Below are positions 16,377 to 25,636 of a stretch of 64,000 nucleotides of DNA, one piece after another (positions within the stretch are counted from its first letter, which is position 1; every line of letters starts with the position of its first letter). The notes beneath the pieces were generated by a model that saw nothing but the letters and a program-made list of their open reading frames with translations, made no database searches and was not told where the DNA came from. Origin of the DNA: Ruegeria sp. HKCCA6707 (GTDB lineage Bacteria > Pseudomonadota > Alphaproteobacteria > Rhodobacterales > Rhodobacteraceae); contig NZ_WQEG01000003.1 in the NCBI RefSeq assembly GCF_013033515.1, positions 1 through 64,000 of the forward strand, written 5' to 3'. The position numbers were made by a program, and so were the translations under genes.

Positions 16377-16622
16377 TTAGCCGTCGCTTGGGGGAAGCAA
16401 ACCAGCCTCTTGTGCGATTGCGATCTCATCCACATCCAGCGCGCCATCGCCGTTTGCGTCCATCAACGCAAAGCTGTCAGCGTCAATATCGGGCAAGATG
16501 GCCTGCACTTCTTCGATGGTCAGAACACCATCGCCATTGGTATCCGCCGAGCTTTGCGCCAGCCCAAGGGTTGGGAGCCCGATAGCAATGGCAGAGATAA
16601 GCGTAAGATTTTGCGGTTTCAT
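16377..16622 (-). CDS. Small secreted EF-hand protein
   Basis: This is an 81-residue protein with a signal peptide (MKPQNLTLISAIAIGLPTLGLAQ) followed by two EF-hand calcium loops, DTNGDGVLTIEE and DANGDGALDVDE. Both loops keep the 1-3-5-12 acidic/asparagine ligands, so calcium binding in the periplasm is likely. The reading frame is open further upstream, but the ATG at 16622 is preceded by a good AAGAGG ribosome-binding site. Nothing more specific than calcium binding can be said. Confidence 0.8.
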   Translation of the reverse strand: MKPQNLTLISAIAIGLPTLGLAQSSADTNGDGVLTIEEVQAILPDIDADSFALMDANGDGALDVDEIAIAQEAGLLPPSDG

Positions 16623-16871
16623 TGTGGTGCCTCTTGATTGGTTGCTTTGATATGTGAGTCCGGACAGCCGCAAGACATACGGGATCGAGGCATCGCGCCA
16701 CCCCAACCTGCCGCGTCGCGTGAATTCGCGCCATTCTCTGCTGGATTGTCCGAGTCGCATCTGCAAGCAACCGCTGGGTGAAACGCGATATCCGTGTTTC
16801 GGCGAAATTTGCCCGACCACCGCCAGCACATCCGGCGGGCACCTGCCTAAGATGCCAGCGAGGCCTTGAAA

Positions 16872-16898
16872 GAAAGAAAGGGGGCCGAAGCCCCCTTT
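16872..16898 (-). terminator. Rho-independent terminator downstream of nrdJ
   Basis: Read on the minus strand, AAAGGGGGC and GCCCCCTTT form a perfect nine-base-pair stem around the loop TTCG, followed by the T-rich tail TCTTTCTTTC. It lies about 270 bases after the nrdJ stop and ends the structured region described separately. Confidence 0.8.
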
Positions 16899-17169
16899 GA
16901 GTTTCGCCTTCCAGGCTCATATCGTTGACCGCCCGGTGTTTTTTTGCCTGCGGCCTGGACTGCGCATGGGGCGAGCGCACCCGCCCCGTGAAAGAGTGGG
17001 AAAGAGCAATATTCCGCCCCACCCTGTTCCCGGCCAACACGGGCATGTCGGCCGAGTGGAACAGGACGCCATGGGTAAGTCTTGGGCTGTGTCCTGTTCC
17101 GTATTTCGGCGGGGCCGGAATTCCGAGGGAAATCCTGGCCCCTACGCCCCATTGCCGGGGCGGTCTTTC
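16899..17169 (-). ncRNA. Structured non-coding region after nrdJ (candidate 3' UTR or sRNA)
   Basis: These 270 bases lack a convincing gene but hold several strong stems. These are CATGGGGCG/CGCCCCGTG (16965-16990, one G-U), CGGCCAACA/TGTCGGCCG (17031-17054, one mismatch), GGAACAGGAC/GTCCTGTTCC (17058-17067 with 17091-17100, perfect) and GGGGCC/GGCCCC near 17112-17142. A canonical terminator follows on the minus strand. Together with position directly after nrdJ, this suggests a structured 3' UTR or a small RNA released from it. The short overlapping reading frames look accidental. Confidence 0.4.
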
Positions 17170-20100
17170 CTAGCTACACCCGCTTGTCGCGCCGCAGGTG
17201 TTGCATTTCATGCAGGTGCCGTTGCGCACCAGAGTGTAGTTTCCGCATTCGCCACAAGGATCGCCCTCATAGCCTTGCATCTTGGCTTTGGTGCGGGCGT
17301 CCATGCTTGTTGCGACAGCGGTTTCAGCCGGAGCTTCAAAGCTGGCGGCGGGTTCGGCCATGCCGGTCACCTCGGCCTGACCTCCGTTGAACACCACAAG
17401 GTCTTGCGGCAGGCGTTTGCGCAGATACCCGGTCGAGCTGATTTGTTTCAGCACTTCCAGGGACTTGGACGCAGCGCTGTCGCTGATTTCCGAGACGTTT
17501 GACACGCCTTCTTCTTCCCCGCGTCCGATATCGTCGAACGAGGCGCCTTCGGGTTTGACATGGGCCAGATCGGTGCGATCCAGATAAGACACAGCCAGTT
17601 CGCGGAAGATGTAATCCAGGATCGACGTCGCGTTCTTGATCGAGTCGTTGCCCTGCACCATCCCGGCCGGTTCAAATTTGGTGAAGGTAAAGGCGTCGAC
17701 GAACTCTTCCAGCGGCACGCCATATTGCAGACCGACCGACACGGCGATGGCAAAGTTGTTCATCATCGCCCGGAAGCCCGCGCCTTCCTTGTGCATGTCG
17801 ATGAAGATCTCGCCCAGCGACCCGTCCGAGTATTCGCCGGTCCGCAGGTAAACCTTGTGTCCACCCACGATGGCCTTTTGGGTATAGCCCTTGCGCCGCT
17901 CGGGCATTCTTTCCCGATGCGAACGGACCAGTTCCTTGACCACCACCTTCTCGATGACCTTTTCGGCCAGAACGGCGGCCTTTTCAGCGGGTGAGCCGCT
18001 TTCCAGCACCTCTGCCGCTTCATCATCATCTTCGACCAGCGCGGCGGCCAGCGGTTGCGACAGTTTCGAGCCATCACGATAAAGCGCGTTGGCCTTCACA
18101 CCCAGCGACCAGCTGAGCTCATAGGCTTTCTGGCAATCTTCAATGGTGGCGTCATTGGGCATATTGATCGTCTTGCTGATCGCGCCCGAGATGAAGCTTT
18201 GCGCCGCAGCCATCATGGTGATGTGGCTGTCCACACCCAGGAAGCGCTTGCCCTTCTTGCCGCAAGGGTTGGCGCAGTCGAAGATGGCGTAGTGCTCTTC
18301 CTTCAGATGCGGCGCACCTTCCAGCGTCATGGTCCCGCAGACATGGTCGTTGGCCGCGTCGATATCTGCTTTGGTAAAGCCCAGATGACGCAGCAGATCG
18401 AAGGTTGGGTCATTCAGCTTGGCCGCTGGGATACCTAGTACGCCAGTGCAGAAATCCTCGCCCAAGGTCCACTGGTTGAACACGAACCGGATGTCGAAGG
18501 CGCTTTCCAGTGCGGCATCCACCTTGGCCAGCTCATTTGGGCCAAAGCCATGACCGGTCAGCGAGGTGTGGTTGATCCCCGGCGCGTTGCCGATGGTGCC
18601 GTGACCAACCGCGTAGCCAACGATCTCTTCGATCTGAGCCGAAGAATAGCCCAGCTTTTCCAGCGCCGACGGCACCGAACGGTTGATGATCTTGAAGTAT
18701 CCGCCGCCTGCCAGCTTCTTGAACTTGACCAGAGCAAAGTCGGGCTCGATCCCGGTGGTGTCGCAATCCATCACCAGACCAATGGTGCCTGTAGGCGCAA
18801 TCACGGTCGCCTGAGCGTTGCGATAGCCGTGTTTCTCACCCAGGCTCAACGCCTCATCCCACGCCGACATGGCCAGATCGATCAGACGCTTGTCCGGGCA
18901 GTTGCCGTGGTCCAAAGGAACCGGTTTCACCGCGAGTTTCTCGTAGCCCTCAGTCACGCCCTGCGCTGCACGACGGTGGTTGCGGATGACGCGCAGCATA
19001 TGGTCGGCGTTGCGCTCATACCCTTTGAAGGCGCCCAGCTCTCCGGCAATCTCGGCCGAGGTGGCATAGGCCACACCGGTCATGATCGCAGTCAGCGCAC
19101 CACAGATCGAACGCCCCTCATCCGAGTCGTAGCTATAGCCCATGTTCATCAGCAGACCGCCAATATTGGCATAGCCCAGACCGAGGGTTCGGAAATCGTA
19201 GGACAGTTTGGCAATTTCCTTGGACGGGAACTGCGCCATGGTCACCGAGATTTCCAGCGTCAGAGTCCACAACCGCGAGGCGTGCATGTAGTCCGCTGCC
19301 TGGAACTCACCATCCTTGAGGAAGGTCAGCAGATTCATCGAGGCCAGGTTACAGGCCGTGTCATCCAGGAACATATATTCCGAGCACGGGTTCGAGCCGC
19401 GGATCTCGCCGTCTTCCGGGCAAGTGTGCCACTCATTCACGGTGTCGTGGAACTGGATGCCCGGATCGGCACAGGCCCAGGCCGCGTGGCCGACCTTCTC
19501 CCACAAATCCCGCGCCTTGACTGTCTTGGCAACCTTGCCGTCGGTGCGGTTGATCAACTCCCAATCCGCGTCTTTTTCAACTGCGGTCAGGAACGCGTTG
19601 GTCACACGGATCGAGTTGTTCGAGTTCTGGCCCGAGACCGAGCTGTAGGCCTCGGAATCCCAGTCGGTGTCATATGTGGGGAATTCGATACTGTCGTGAC
19701 CCTGCCGCGCATAGTCCAGCACGCGCTTGATGTAAGTCTCTGGGATCGCGACCTTTTTGGCCTCGCGCACCGCCTTTTTCAGGCTGTCATTCTTGTTGGG
19801 ATCATAGGCGTCATCTGCTGCGCCGTCCCAAGAGCGGATGGCCTCGAAAATGCCGTTCAGCATCTTCTCGTGCATCTTCGATCCGGCAACGATCGAGGCC
19901 ACCTTCTGTTCTTCGATTACCTTCCATTCGATGAATTGTTCGATGTCGGGGTGATCCGCATCGACAATCACCATCTTCGCTGCTCGACGGGTTGTCCCGC
20001 CTGATTTGATCGCGCCGGCCGCGCGATCACCGATTTTGAGAAAGCCCATCAGGCCCGAGGATTTGCCGCCACCCGACAGCGCCTCACCTTCGGCGCGCAG

Positions 20101-20787
20101 ATGGCTGAAGTTGGTCCCGGTGCCCGAGCCGTATTTGAACAGCCGCGCCTCACGCACCCACAGATCCATGATGCCGCCTTCATTCACCAGGTCATCATCG
20201 ACCGACTGGATAAAGCAGGCATGCGGCTGCGGATGCTCATAGGCGGATTTTGATTTGGTCAGCTTGCCGGTCTTGTAATCGACATAGTGGTGCCCCTGCG
20301 CCGGGCCATCGATACCATAGGCCCAATGCAGGCCAGTGTTGAACCATTGCGGCGAGTTTGGTGCGGCGCGCTGCGTCGCCAGCATATAGCGCATTTCGTC
20401 GAAATAGGCGCGCGCGTCTTCCTCGGTCGAGAAATACCCGCCTTTCCAGCCCCAGTAAGCCCAGGCGCCGGCCAAACGATCAAACACCTGCTTGGACGAG
20501 ATTTCACCACCCATTTCCGCGTCGTCGGCGGGTACCGAACGCCACAGGAATTCGGGCACGTCTTTTTCTTTGACCTTCTTCAGCTTGGAGGGAACGCCCG
20601 CCTTGCGGAAGTATTTCTGCGCGATGACATCGCTGGCCACTTGCGACCAGCTCGACGGCACCTCGATGTCGTCCAGCCGGAAAACAATGGTGCCATCGGG
20701 GTTGCGGATTTCCGACGTGGCGGACACGAAATCCAGCTCTGAGTATGCGTCCTGCCCTGGTTTGGTGAATTTTCTCTCAATCTTCAT
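17170..20787 (-). CDS. nrdJ: Vitamin B12-dependent ribonucleoside-diphosphate reductase (class II)
   Basis: This is a 1205-residue class II ribonucleotide reductase making deoxyribonucleotides with adenosylcobalamin as radical source, active with or without oxygen. The catalytic core includes [20 protein letters not shown], the [10 protein letters not shown] region and the finger-loop signature [27 protein letters not shown]. The C-terminus ends in a cysteine-rich tail ([12 protein letters not shown] and [11 protein letters not shown]) that carries the redox-active cysteines and a zinc-ribbon-like fold. Length is normal for alphaproteobacterial NrdJ. It is monocistronic, ending in a structured region and terminator. 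The cell's DNA precursor supply would therefore depend on B12. Confidence 0.96.
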   Translation of the reverse strand: MKIERKFTKPGQDAYSELDFVSATSEIRNPDGTIVFRLDDIEVPSSWSQVASDVIAQKYFRKAGVPSKLKKVKEKDVPEFLWRSVPADDAEMGGEISSKQVFDRLAGAWAYWGWKGGYFSTEEDARAYFDEMRYMLATQRAAPNSPQWFNTGLHWAYGIDGPAQGHHYVDYKTGKLTKSKSAYEHPQPHACFIQSVDDDLVNEGGIMDLWVREARLFKYGSGTGTNFSHLRAEGEALSGGGKSSGLMGFLKIGDRAAGAIKSGGTTRRAAKMVIVDADHPDIEQFIEWKVIEEQKVASIVAGSKMHEKMLNGIFEAIRSWDGAADDAYDPNKNDSLKKAVREAKKVAIPETYIKRVLDYARQGHDSIEFPTYDTDWDSEAYSSVSGQNSNNSIRVTNAFLTAVEKDADWELINRTDGKVAKTVKARDLWEKVGHAAWACADPGIQFHDTVNEWHTCPEDGEIRGSNPCSEYMFLDDTACNLASMNLLTFLKDGEFQAADYMHASRLWTLTLEISVTMAQFPSKEIAKLSYDFRTLGLGYANIGGLLMNMGYSYDSDEGRSICGALTAIMTGVAYATSAEIAGELGAFKGYERNADHMLRVIRNHRRAAQGVTEGYEKLAVKPVPLDHGNCPDKRLIDLAMSAWDEALSLGEKHGYRNAQATVIAPTGTIGLVMDCDTTGIEPDFALVKFKKLAGGGYFKIINRSVPSALEKLGYSSAQIEEIVGYAVGHGTIGNAPGINHTSLTGHGFGPNELAKVDAALESAFDIRFVFNQWTLGEDFCTGVLGIPAAKLNDPTFDLLRHLGFTKADIDAANDHVCGTMTLEGAPHLKEEHYAIFDCANPCGKKGKRFLGVDSHITMMAAAQSFISGAISKTINMPNDATIEDCQKAYELSWSLGVKANALYRDGSKLSQPLAAALVEDDDEAAEVLESGSPAEKAAVLAEKVIEKVVVKELVRSHRERMPERRKGYTQKAIVGGHKVYLRTGEYSDGSLGEIFIDMHKEGAGFRAMMNNFAIAVSVGLQYGVPLEEFVDAFTFTKFEPAGMVQGNDSIKNATSILDYIFRELAVSYLDRTDLAHVKPEGASFDDIGRGEEEGVSNVSEISDSAASKSLEVLKQISSTGYLRKRLPQDLVVFNGGQAEVTGMAEPAASFEAPAETAVATSMDARTKAKMQGYEGDPCGECGNYTLVRNGTCMKCNTCGATSGCS

Positions 20788-21326
20788 GTCCGCGCCTTAT
20801 TATTTACAGCCCAACTTCCGGTTCCAGACACCTGATATTGTGGTGCTCGGTGCCGCCCATTACCCACCGGAATCCAGACACAGGGCAATCGGTCGCCGCC
20901 AGAGGCAGCGCGCTTCCCGATCCAACGGTTGCACGTATGAATAAAGTGCTTTCCGACCCTCGCCCGTTGCCCACTCTCTGGTTTTCCATACCAGATTTAG
21001 TAGCAATCCTTCCGGCTCATACAATTTGGCGTATCTAGCCATATCCAGTCAACGTGCTTTTCCAACTTTTTTGAAATCTTTTTTGTTGACGCCGAAAGCT
21101 ATGTCCAACCCATCGGGCGCTTGCCTGATTCCTCCACATCTTTATCCCCAAATCGCGCAGGCAAATGACGCAGTGCTCAAATCGAAATTCTTGTTTTTCC
21201 CGGCAAAGTTATTGGAAAATCATCATCCGGCTTCCCATTAACATAGATAACAGAGAATCATCGCAGCAACGGGTTTGCGCATGTCATACTGCCTCTTGTG
21301 AGCCGACCAAAAGGAAACGCCAGAAC
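20788..21326. other. Intergenic region upstream of nrdJ
   Basis: These 539 bases contain no gene I can support. They should hold the nrdJ promoter (minus strand) and that of the lipoprotein gene. CACCTGATATTGTG (20829-20842) matches 11 of 14 positions of the core NrdR-box consensus CACTATATATTGTG as I recall it. The segment CCGGTTCCAGACAC (20818-20831) recurs as CCGGAATCCAGACAC (20867-20881). A TTGACT hexamer on the minus strand (21047-21052) could be a -35 element, but no good -10 follows. Confidence 0.35.
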
Positions 21327-21764
21327 ATGTTCAGACACATTCCTGCGCTGCTCGCTGTGTTGGCAATCGTGGCCTGCACACCACAAGATGTGCCAATAGG
21401 GTCGCGCAGCGCACAATTTCCAAGCTATCCTGAAAACCTGTTCAGCAGTTTCGAAACTGATTGCGCCGGACCCGGAGAAGACTTTTTCAAAAACGGCCGC
21501 AACAGTGCGGAATGCCACGAAGTGCTGCCACCCGAAGCAACCGCGTTTTTGATTCTTCGTTTCGGTGGTTATCCGCAAGACCTGCCCAAAATCGTCACAC
21601 GGCTGGAATCATCCAAGAATTCGGACGGGTACCGCGTTGACGCTGATCTCTACTTCCTGGTCCCGCAACAGAATGGCGATGCGCTGCGAGTCCCGGTTGA
21701 AGGTACCGCATTGGATCAGACCTTTTCACAAATCTACCTCGGTTTCGGGGGAGAGCCGGTCTAG
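21327..21764 (+). CDS. Putative lipoprotein of unknown function
   Basis: This is a 145-residue protein with a lipoprotein signal peptide: MFRHIPALLAVLAIVAC, with the lipobox ending at Cys17. The mature part has no domain I recognise; it contains two further cysteines (FETDCAGPG and NSAECHEV) that could form a disulfide. An AAGGAAA ribosome-binding site supports the ATG at 21327. It stands alone between two long non-coding regions and looks like a gene of limited distribution. Confidence 0.65.
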   Translation: MFRHIPALLAVLAIVACTPQDVPIGSRSAQFPSYPENLFSSFETDCAGPGEDFFKNGRNSAECHEVLPPEATAFLILRFGGYPQDLPKIVTRLESSKNSDGYRVDADLYFLVPQQNGDALRVPVEGTALDQTFSQIYLGFGGEPV

Positions 21765-22006
21765 CTTGGGCAGTCGGGATCTCACAAAACCGCGTAGTTT
21801 CCACCATCGCCGAAAACTGCGGGATTGTTTGGGAGTGGTCGAAGCGAGCGCAAACATTGTTGGTATAGGACGCGCAACTCGACAAAGGTCGAAACGAAAG
21901 GTCGATGCAAAACAAGGCCTACGCCTTTCCGCATTTCGAACGACTGAGCAAAGCGTGCGACACAACCGCTTTTTCTCTGGCAAGCCGAGCTTTTGAGGTG
22001 TCTTTT

Positions 22007-22180
22007 ATGGAAACAGATCAAAAAACTTGTCCTTGCTGTCGGCTACCAACCCTGAGCGAACGCTGAAACTATGAAATCTGTATGGTGTGCTGGTGGGAAG
22101 ATAACGGGCAAGACAAGAAGTGTTGGCTTACATCGGAACCATGACGGATCCATGCCCGCAAATTGATCTCGAAAAACTCG
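22007..22180 (+). pseudogene. Broken CPCC-family cysteine-rich protein gene
   Basis: From the ATG at 22007 the frame reads METDQKTCPCCRLPTLSER, then a TGA stop (22064-22066), then continues in the same frame as NYEICMVCWWEDNGQD. This is the zinc-ribbon pattern of the CPCC family (CPCC...TLSERG.YEICPVC.WEDDGQ), with the expected glycine codon replaced by a stop, one base change from GGA. After GQD the frame diverges from the family, and a +1 frame gives a weak match (NHDGS, where family members have PNxDxSL), suggesting a frameshift as well. The small protein is therefore inactivated. The 242 bases before it hold nothing I can identify. Confidence 0.65.
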
Positions 22181-22265
22181 AGTTTCTTTTGGACCGGGCA
22201 AGCAAACCAACCAACAGGTAGTTTTTGGACCCGATCAATGCATTCGCTGCCGTTTCAAGAAAAAG

Positions 22266-22342
22266 TGGTCGGGGCGGCAGGATTCGAACCTACGACCCCC
22301 TGTACCCAAAACAGGTGCGCTACCAGACTGCGCCACGCCCCG
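22266..22342 (-). tRNA. tRNA-Pro (TGG)
   Basis: The minus strand forms a 77-base cloverleaf: acceptor CGGGGCG pairs with CGCCCCG, the anticodon loop TTTGGGT gives anticodon TGG, the T-arm contains GGTTCGAATCC, and CCA is encoded (22266-22268). It reads CCN proline codons. Confidence 0.96.
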
Positions 22343-22385
22343 GACCGTGCGCCTTCCTAAACGCGCTGATCTGATTTGAAAAGCC

Positions 22386-22853
22386 CTAACAGGGCCAAAT
22401 TGCAGGACCTTGTGAAAAAATTTCGTGCTGCATCTCGGTGCCCGGCACAATCCCATAGCGCGATGACAAACCAGCATTGATTTCCAGCACCGCATAGACC
22501 GAATCTCCACCCTCAATCGGGGTCAGATCACCGGGAACCGCGCCTTCATGCACATGTGTCACTGTGCCTCGCCGATCGACAAAGATCATATCCAATGGGA
22601 TCAAGGTGTTTTTCATCCAGAACGCAACGCGTTGCGGCGGATCGAAAACGAACAGCATACCAGATCTGAGCGGCATTTCTTCGCGGAACATCAGCCCGCG
22701 CGATCTTTCTTGCGGCGTCACGGCCAGTTCGATGTCGAAACGGACTTCCGTTGCATCATTTCGCAACGCAACCCGATCTGCGCGGCACTCGGCCGAAGCA
22801 ACAGAACTTAGCGCCAATGTCATAAAGGCGAGAACCCAGAAGAACCTGATCAT
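22386..22853 (-). CDS. DUF192 family secreted protein
   Basis: This is a 155-residue protein with a signal peptide (MIRFFWVLAFMTLALSSVASAE) and a single DUF192 domain. The domain motif ELAVTPQERSRGLMFREEMP is followed by GMLFVF, FWMKNTLIPLDMIFVDRRG and AVLEINAGLSSRYGI, all classic for the family. Members are small beta-barrels of unknown biochemical role, exported in many proteobacteria. It starts seven bases after the cold-shock gene and is probably its operon partner, an arrangement I recall as common in Rhodobacterales. Confidence 0.85.
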   Translation of the reverse strand: MIRFFWVLAFMTLALSSVASAECRADRVALRNDATEVRFDIELAVTPQERSRGLMFREEMPLRSGMLFVFDPPQRVAFWMKNTLIPLDMIFVDRRGTVTHVHEGAVPGDLTPIEGGDSVYAVLEINAGLSSRYGIVPGTEMQHEIFSQGPAIWPC

Positions 22854-22860
22854 GGGGTCC

Positions 22861-23388
22861 TCATCCGTTCAGAGCGGCCTCCCAAGCCAGCACCTGTGCA
22901 GCCATCCGGCCACGCTTGCCGTCGATCACCCGCATGGCAAGCGCCTCACCGGGCTGCAAATCAGCCAGGCCCGAACGGCGCAAGACTTCTATATGCAGGA
23001 ACACATCTTCACTGCTGCCAAACACATTGGCGAAACCAAAGCCTTTGCCCTTGTCGAACCATTTGACACGCGCGGCCTCAAGCGGAGCGGTCGAAATGGC
23101 AGTAGGATCCATCTCGGCAAAATCGGCCAACATCATCATATCGCCACGTTCGGGCGGATCGATGCTCACCACTTCAACGGCCTGAACACCGCGATCCGTG
23201 CGATGTGTCATGATCTCGATACCAGCGCCATCCGCAATCGAGCTTTGCCCGAAATTGCGCAGCACATTGACGTGCAACAGAATGTCAGGACCACCTTCAT
23301 TGGACACGACAAATCCGTACCCTTTGGCAGGGTCGAACCACTTTACGTGTCCGCGGACGCGGTACATGCTGTTCAGATCTTCTGGCAC
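22861..23388 (-). CDS. Double cold-shock-domain protein
   Basis: This is a 175-residue nucleic-acid-binding protein with two cold-shock domains. The first (residues about 10-75) has GHVKWFDPAKGYGFVVSNEG with RNP1-like KGYGFV and RNP2-like ILLHV. The second (about 108-172) has ARVKWFDKGKGFGFANVFG and VFLHIEVLRRSG. Tandem CSD proteins of this size are typical of alphaproteobacteria and act as RNA chaperones or transcription anti-terminators. A perfect 17-base palindrome lies about 100 bases upstream, next to the pdxH stop. DUF192 follows in the same operon. Confidence 0.9.
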   Translation of the reverse strand: MPEDLNSMYRVRGHVKWFDPAKGYGFVVSNEGGPDILLHVNVLRNFGQSSIADGAGIEIMTHRTDRGVQAVEVVSIDPPERGDMMMLADFAEMDPTAISTAPLEAARVKWFDKGKGFGFANVFGSSEDVFLHIEVLRRSGLADLQPGEALAMRVIDGKRGRMAAQVLAWEAALNG

Positions 23389-23490
23389 TGTCTTCTCTTC
23401 ATGAAAACATTAACGTTTTGGAGTCTTCGGTTCTATGAGATTAACACACAAATTCAAGCCGAAAATCCCTTGCGTTTACAACATCTTGCA

Positions 23491-23507
23491 TTTCACGTGA
23501 CGTGAAA
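23491..23507. promoter_or_regulatory. Perfect palindrome near the cold-shock gene promoter
   Basis: TTTCACGTGACGTGAAA is an eight-base inverted repeat around a central G. It lies 1 base after the pdxH stop and about 100 bases upstream of the cold-shock gene, and no U-tract follows. An operator for a dimeric regulator is more likely than a terminator. The regulator is unknown. Confidence 0.4.
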
Positions 23508-23508
23508 G

Positions 23509-24114
23509 TCACGGATTTAGGCGGGTCACCACCCAGCTCTGATCGCCTGAGTCCCGCCTCCACCGGAACCTGTCATGAAGGCGAAACGCCCCATCTGCCC
23601 AAAATTCGATCTCTAGCGGCCTTAGTCTATATCCTCCCCAAAACTCTGGCCTGGGTGGGTTAGTCCCGAGCTTTGCAGTGACCTTTGCGACCTCAGCCAT
23701 CAGCGACGCACGGCTTTCCAGGGGCTGTGACTGGCGCGAGGCCCAAGCCCCCAATCTGCTTTTGAGGGAACGCGACGCATAATATACATCTGCCTGCGCG
23801 CCGTTTTCCTTCGAAATTTCCCCGCGCACTCGAATCTGCCGACGCAGTGATTTCCAGTGCATCACAAAGGCTGCTTTGCCGGCGGAGTCCAATTCTGCGG
23901 CTTTAGCGCTTTGATAGTTTGTATAGAAAACAAACCCATCGGACTCGATCTCTTTCAACAATACCATACGGGCATTGGGCAAACCATCATTATCTACGGT
24001 CGCCAGGGCAATCGCATTGGGGTCATTTGGCTCGCTTGCTTCGGCCTCGTTCAGCCAGCGCTGCGCAATTTCAAACGGATTAGTCCCAGCAAATATGCCG
24101 CTGCGTTCGTCCAT
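23509..24114 (-). CDS. pdxH: Pyridoxamine 5'-phosphate oxidase
   Basis: This is an FMN-dependent oxidase converting pyridoxine or pyridoxamine 5'-phosphate to pyridoxal 5'-phosphate, about 201 residues. Family motifs are [56 protein letters not shown] and the C-terminal [24 protein letters not shown] and WVVTRLNP. The start was set at the ATG at 24114 ([10 protein letters not shown]) because GAGGGA lies seven bases before it; ATGs at 24120 and 24141 are in frame but have poorer spacing. It is divergent from fabI. Confidence 0.93.
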   Translation of the reverse strand: MDERSGIFAGTNPFEIAQRWLNEAEASEPNDPNAIALATVDNDGLPNARMVLLKEIESDGFVFYTNYQSAKAAELDSAGKAAFVMHWKSLRRQIRVRGEISKENGAQADVYYASRSLKSRLGAWASRQSQPLESRASLMAEVAKVTAKLGTNPPRPEFWGGYRLRPLEIEFWADGAFRLHDRFRWRRDSGDQSWVVTRLNP

Positions 24115-24249
24115 TTCCATCCCTCGGAAAGTATTAGGCACGACCCTAGGCCGAGAACCGCCCTACGGCAAGAGCGCACGGCCTTGATGCAGCGCTTTCA
24201 ATGGCATAAACCAACCGAACGTAACGCGACGACAGGCGGAGATCCGAAC

Positions 24250-25056
24250 ATGTCAAATCAGTTGATGGCCGGCAAACGTGGCCTCATCATGGGGCTGGCC
24301 AATGACAAGTCAATTGCATGGGGAATCGCCCGCGCCTTGTCCGATGCCGGGGCAGAGCTGGCTTTTTCATACCAAGGGGATGCGCTGAAAAAACGCGTTG
24401 ATCCGCTGGCCGAGCAATTGGGCAGCGATATCGTCCTGCCATGCGATGTCAGCGACGAGGCCTCGATTGACGCCCTCTTTACCGCGCTTCAGGAGAAATG
24501 GGGCAAACTGGATTTCGTTGTCCATGCCATCGGCTTCTCGGACAAGAACGAATTGCGCGGTCGTTACGTCGACACCAGCCGCGCCAATTTCAATCTGACG
24601 ATGGACGTTTCCGTCTATTCCTTCACCGCGGTGATGCAGCGGGCGGAGAAGATGATGGGCGAAGGCGGCAGCGCCATCACGCTGACCTATTACGGTGCCG
24701 AGCAAGTCATGCCCCATTATAATGTGATGGGCGTGGCCAAAGCCGCACTTGAAGCTTCGGTCAAGTATCTGGCCGAGGATCTGGGCAAGGACGGTATCCG
24801 CATCAACGCGATCTCGGCAGGTCCGATCAAGACATTGGCCGCCAGCGGTATCGGCGATTTCCGCTACATCATGAAGTGGAACGAATATAACTCGCCCCTG
24901 CGTCGCAACGTGACCATCGACGATGTCGGCAAATCCGCGCTGTATCTGCTGTCAGACCTGTCCAGCGGGGTTACCGGCGAAAACCTGCATGTGGATTCAG
25001 GTTATCATATTGTCGGCATGAAAGCCGTCGACGCGCCCGATATCGAAAAGGGATAA
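24250..25056 (+). CDS. fabI: Enoyl-[acyl-carrier-protein] reductase [NADH]
   Basis: This is a 268-residue short-chain dehydrogenase-type reductase completing each round of fatty-acid elongation. The nucleotide loop is [16 protein letters not shown], typical of FabI rather than ordinary SDRs. The catalytic Tyr/Lys pair appears as [22 protein letters not shown] (Tyr-x6-Lys spacing around YNVMGVAK), followed by [18 protein letters not shown]. The protein starts at ATG 24250; an upstream extension overlaps pdxH and is not coding. It is followed after five bases by gpt. Confidence 0.94.
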   Translation: MSNQLMAGKRGLIMGLANDKSIAWGIARALSDAGAELAFSYQGDALKKRVDPLAEQLGSDIVLPCDVSDEASIDALFTALQEKWGKLDFVVHAIGFSDKNELRGRYVDTSRANFNLTMDVSVYSFTAVMQRAEKMMGEGGSAITLTYYGAEQVMPHYNVMGVAKAALEASVKYLAEDLGKDGIRINAISAGPIKTLAASGIGDFRYIMKWNEYNSPLRRNVTIDDVGKSALYLLSDLSSGVTGENLHVDSGYHIVGMKAVDAPDIEKG

Positions 25057-25061
25057 GGATC

Positions 25062-25571
25062 ATGAGCGCCAAAGATCGTCTGCCGCACGAAAAAGGCTTT
25101 CACATCAGCTGGGATCAGATCCACCGCGATTCCCGTGCTCTGGCATGGCGGCTGGATGGGCAAGGGCCCGATGACGGCAATTGGCGCGCCGTGGTGGCGA
25201 TCACCCGTGGTGGCATGGCGCCTGCGATGATTGTCAGCCGCGAGTTGGACATTCGCACTGTCGATACAATCAGTGTGCGGTCCTACCATCATCAGGAACA
25301 GGGCGAAGCCGAAGTGCTCAAAGCGCCCGATGCCGACCTGATGGGCGACGGAACCGGTATCCTGATCGTGGACGACCTTGTTGACAGCGGCAAAACCCTG
25401 GAGCTGGTGCGCGAGATGTACCCCAAGGCCCATTTCGCGACGGTTTACGCCAAACCCAAAGGCCGCCCGATGGTCGACACTTTCATCACCGAGGTCAGCC
25501 AGGACACCTGGATCTTCTTCCCCTGGGACATGGCCCTGCAATATGTCGAGCCCTATCGCGGCACCGACTGA
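25062..25571 (+). CDS. gpt: Xanthine phosphoribosyltransferase
   Basis: This is a 169-residue type I phosphoribosyltransferase that salvages xanthine and guanine with PRPP. The PRPP-binding loop is [17 protein letters not shown] (near 102-118). The N-terminal [17 protein letters not shown] and [19 protein letters not shown], plus the C-terminal [17 protein letters not shown], identify the XGPRT branch of E. coli Gpt rather than Hpt. It is probably co-transcribed with fabI. Confidence 0.9.
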   Translation: MSAKDRLPHEKGFHISWDQIHRDSRALAWRLDGQGPDDGNWRAVVAITRGGMAPAMIVSRELDIRTVDTISVRSYHHQEQGEAEVLKAPDADLMGDGTGILIVDDLVDSGKTLELVREMYPKAHFATVYAKPKGRPMVDTFITEVSQDTWIFFPWDMALQYVEPYRGTD

Positions 25572-25599
25572 CTTCTTCTGTTCAAAAATACCTCGGAGC

Positions 25600-25616
25600 G
25601 CGAGGCAGAGCCTCGC
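25600..25616. repeat. Short GC hairpin flanked by A/T tracts, possible interspersed repeat
   Basis: GCGAGGC-AGA-GCCTCGC is a perfect 7-base stem, flanked by TTCAAAAATACCTCGG on the left and CCAAAAATAT on the right. In either orientation it resembles the small extragenic hairpins I recall between roseobacter genes and may double as a weak bidirectional terminator for gpt. Only one copy was noticed in the window. Confidence 0.35.
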
Positions 25617-25636
25617 CCAAAAATATCGGTCCTGCC

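Noticed and set aside
16847..17152. 101-codon frame downstream of nrdJ on the minus strand.
   Set aside because: The peptide is Arg/Gly/Pro-rich with no similarity, and it runs through several strong hairpins and the terminator. A structured RNA explains the region better.
18550..20004. 484-codon open frame on the plus strand inside nrdJ.
   Set aside because: It is antisense to the strongly conserved NrdJ core and its translation resembles no protein family.
20860..20960. Possible cobalamin riboswitch upstream of nrdJ, suggested by a GGGAAGC-like segment and the B12 dependence of NrdJ.
   Set aside because: The conserved B12-box and the rest of the core could not be aligned; only a few bases match.
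22064..22066. TGA in the CPCC gene read as selenocysteine.
   Set aside because: The family has glycine at this site, one base change from TGA, and the frame is also lost further on, so a nonsense mutation is simpler.
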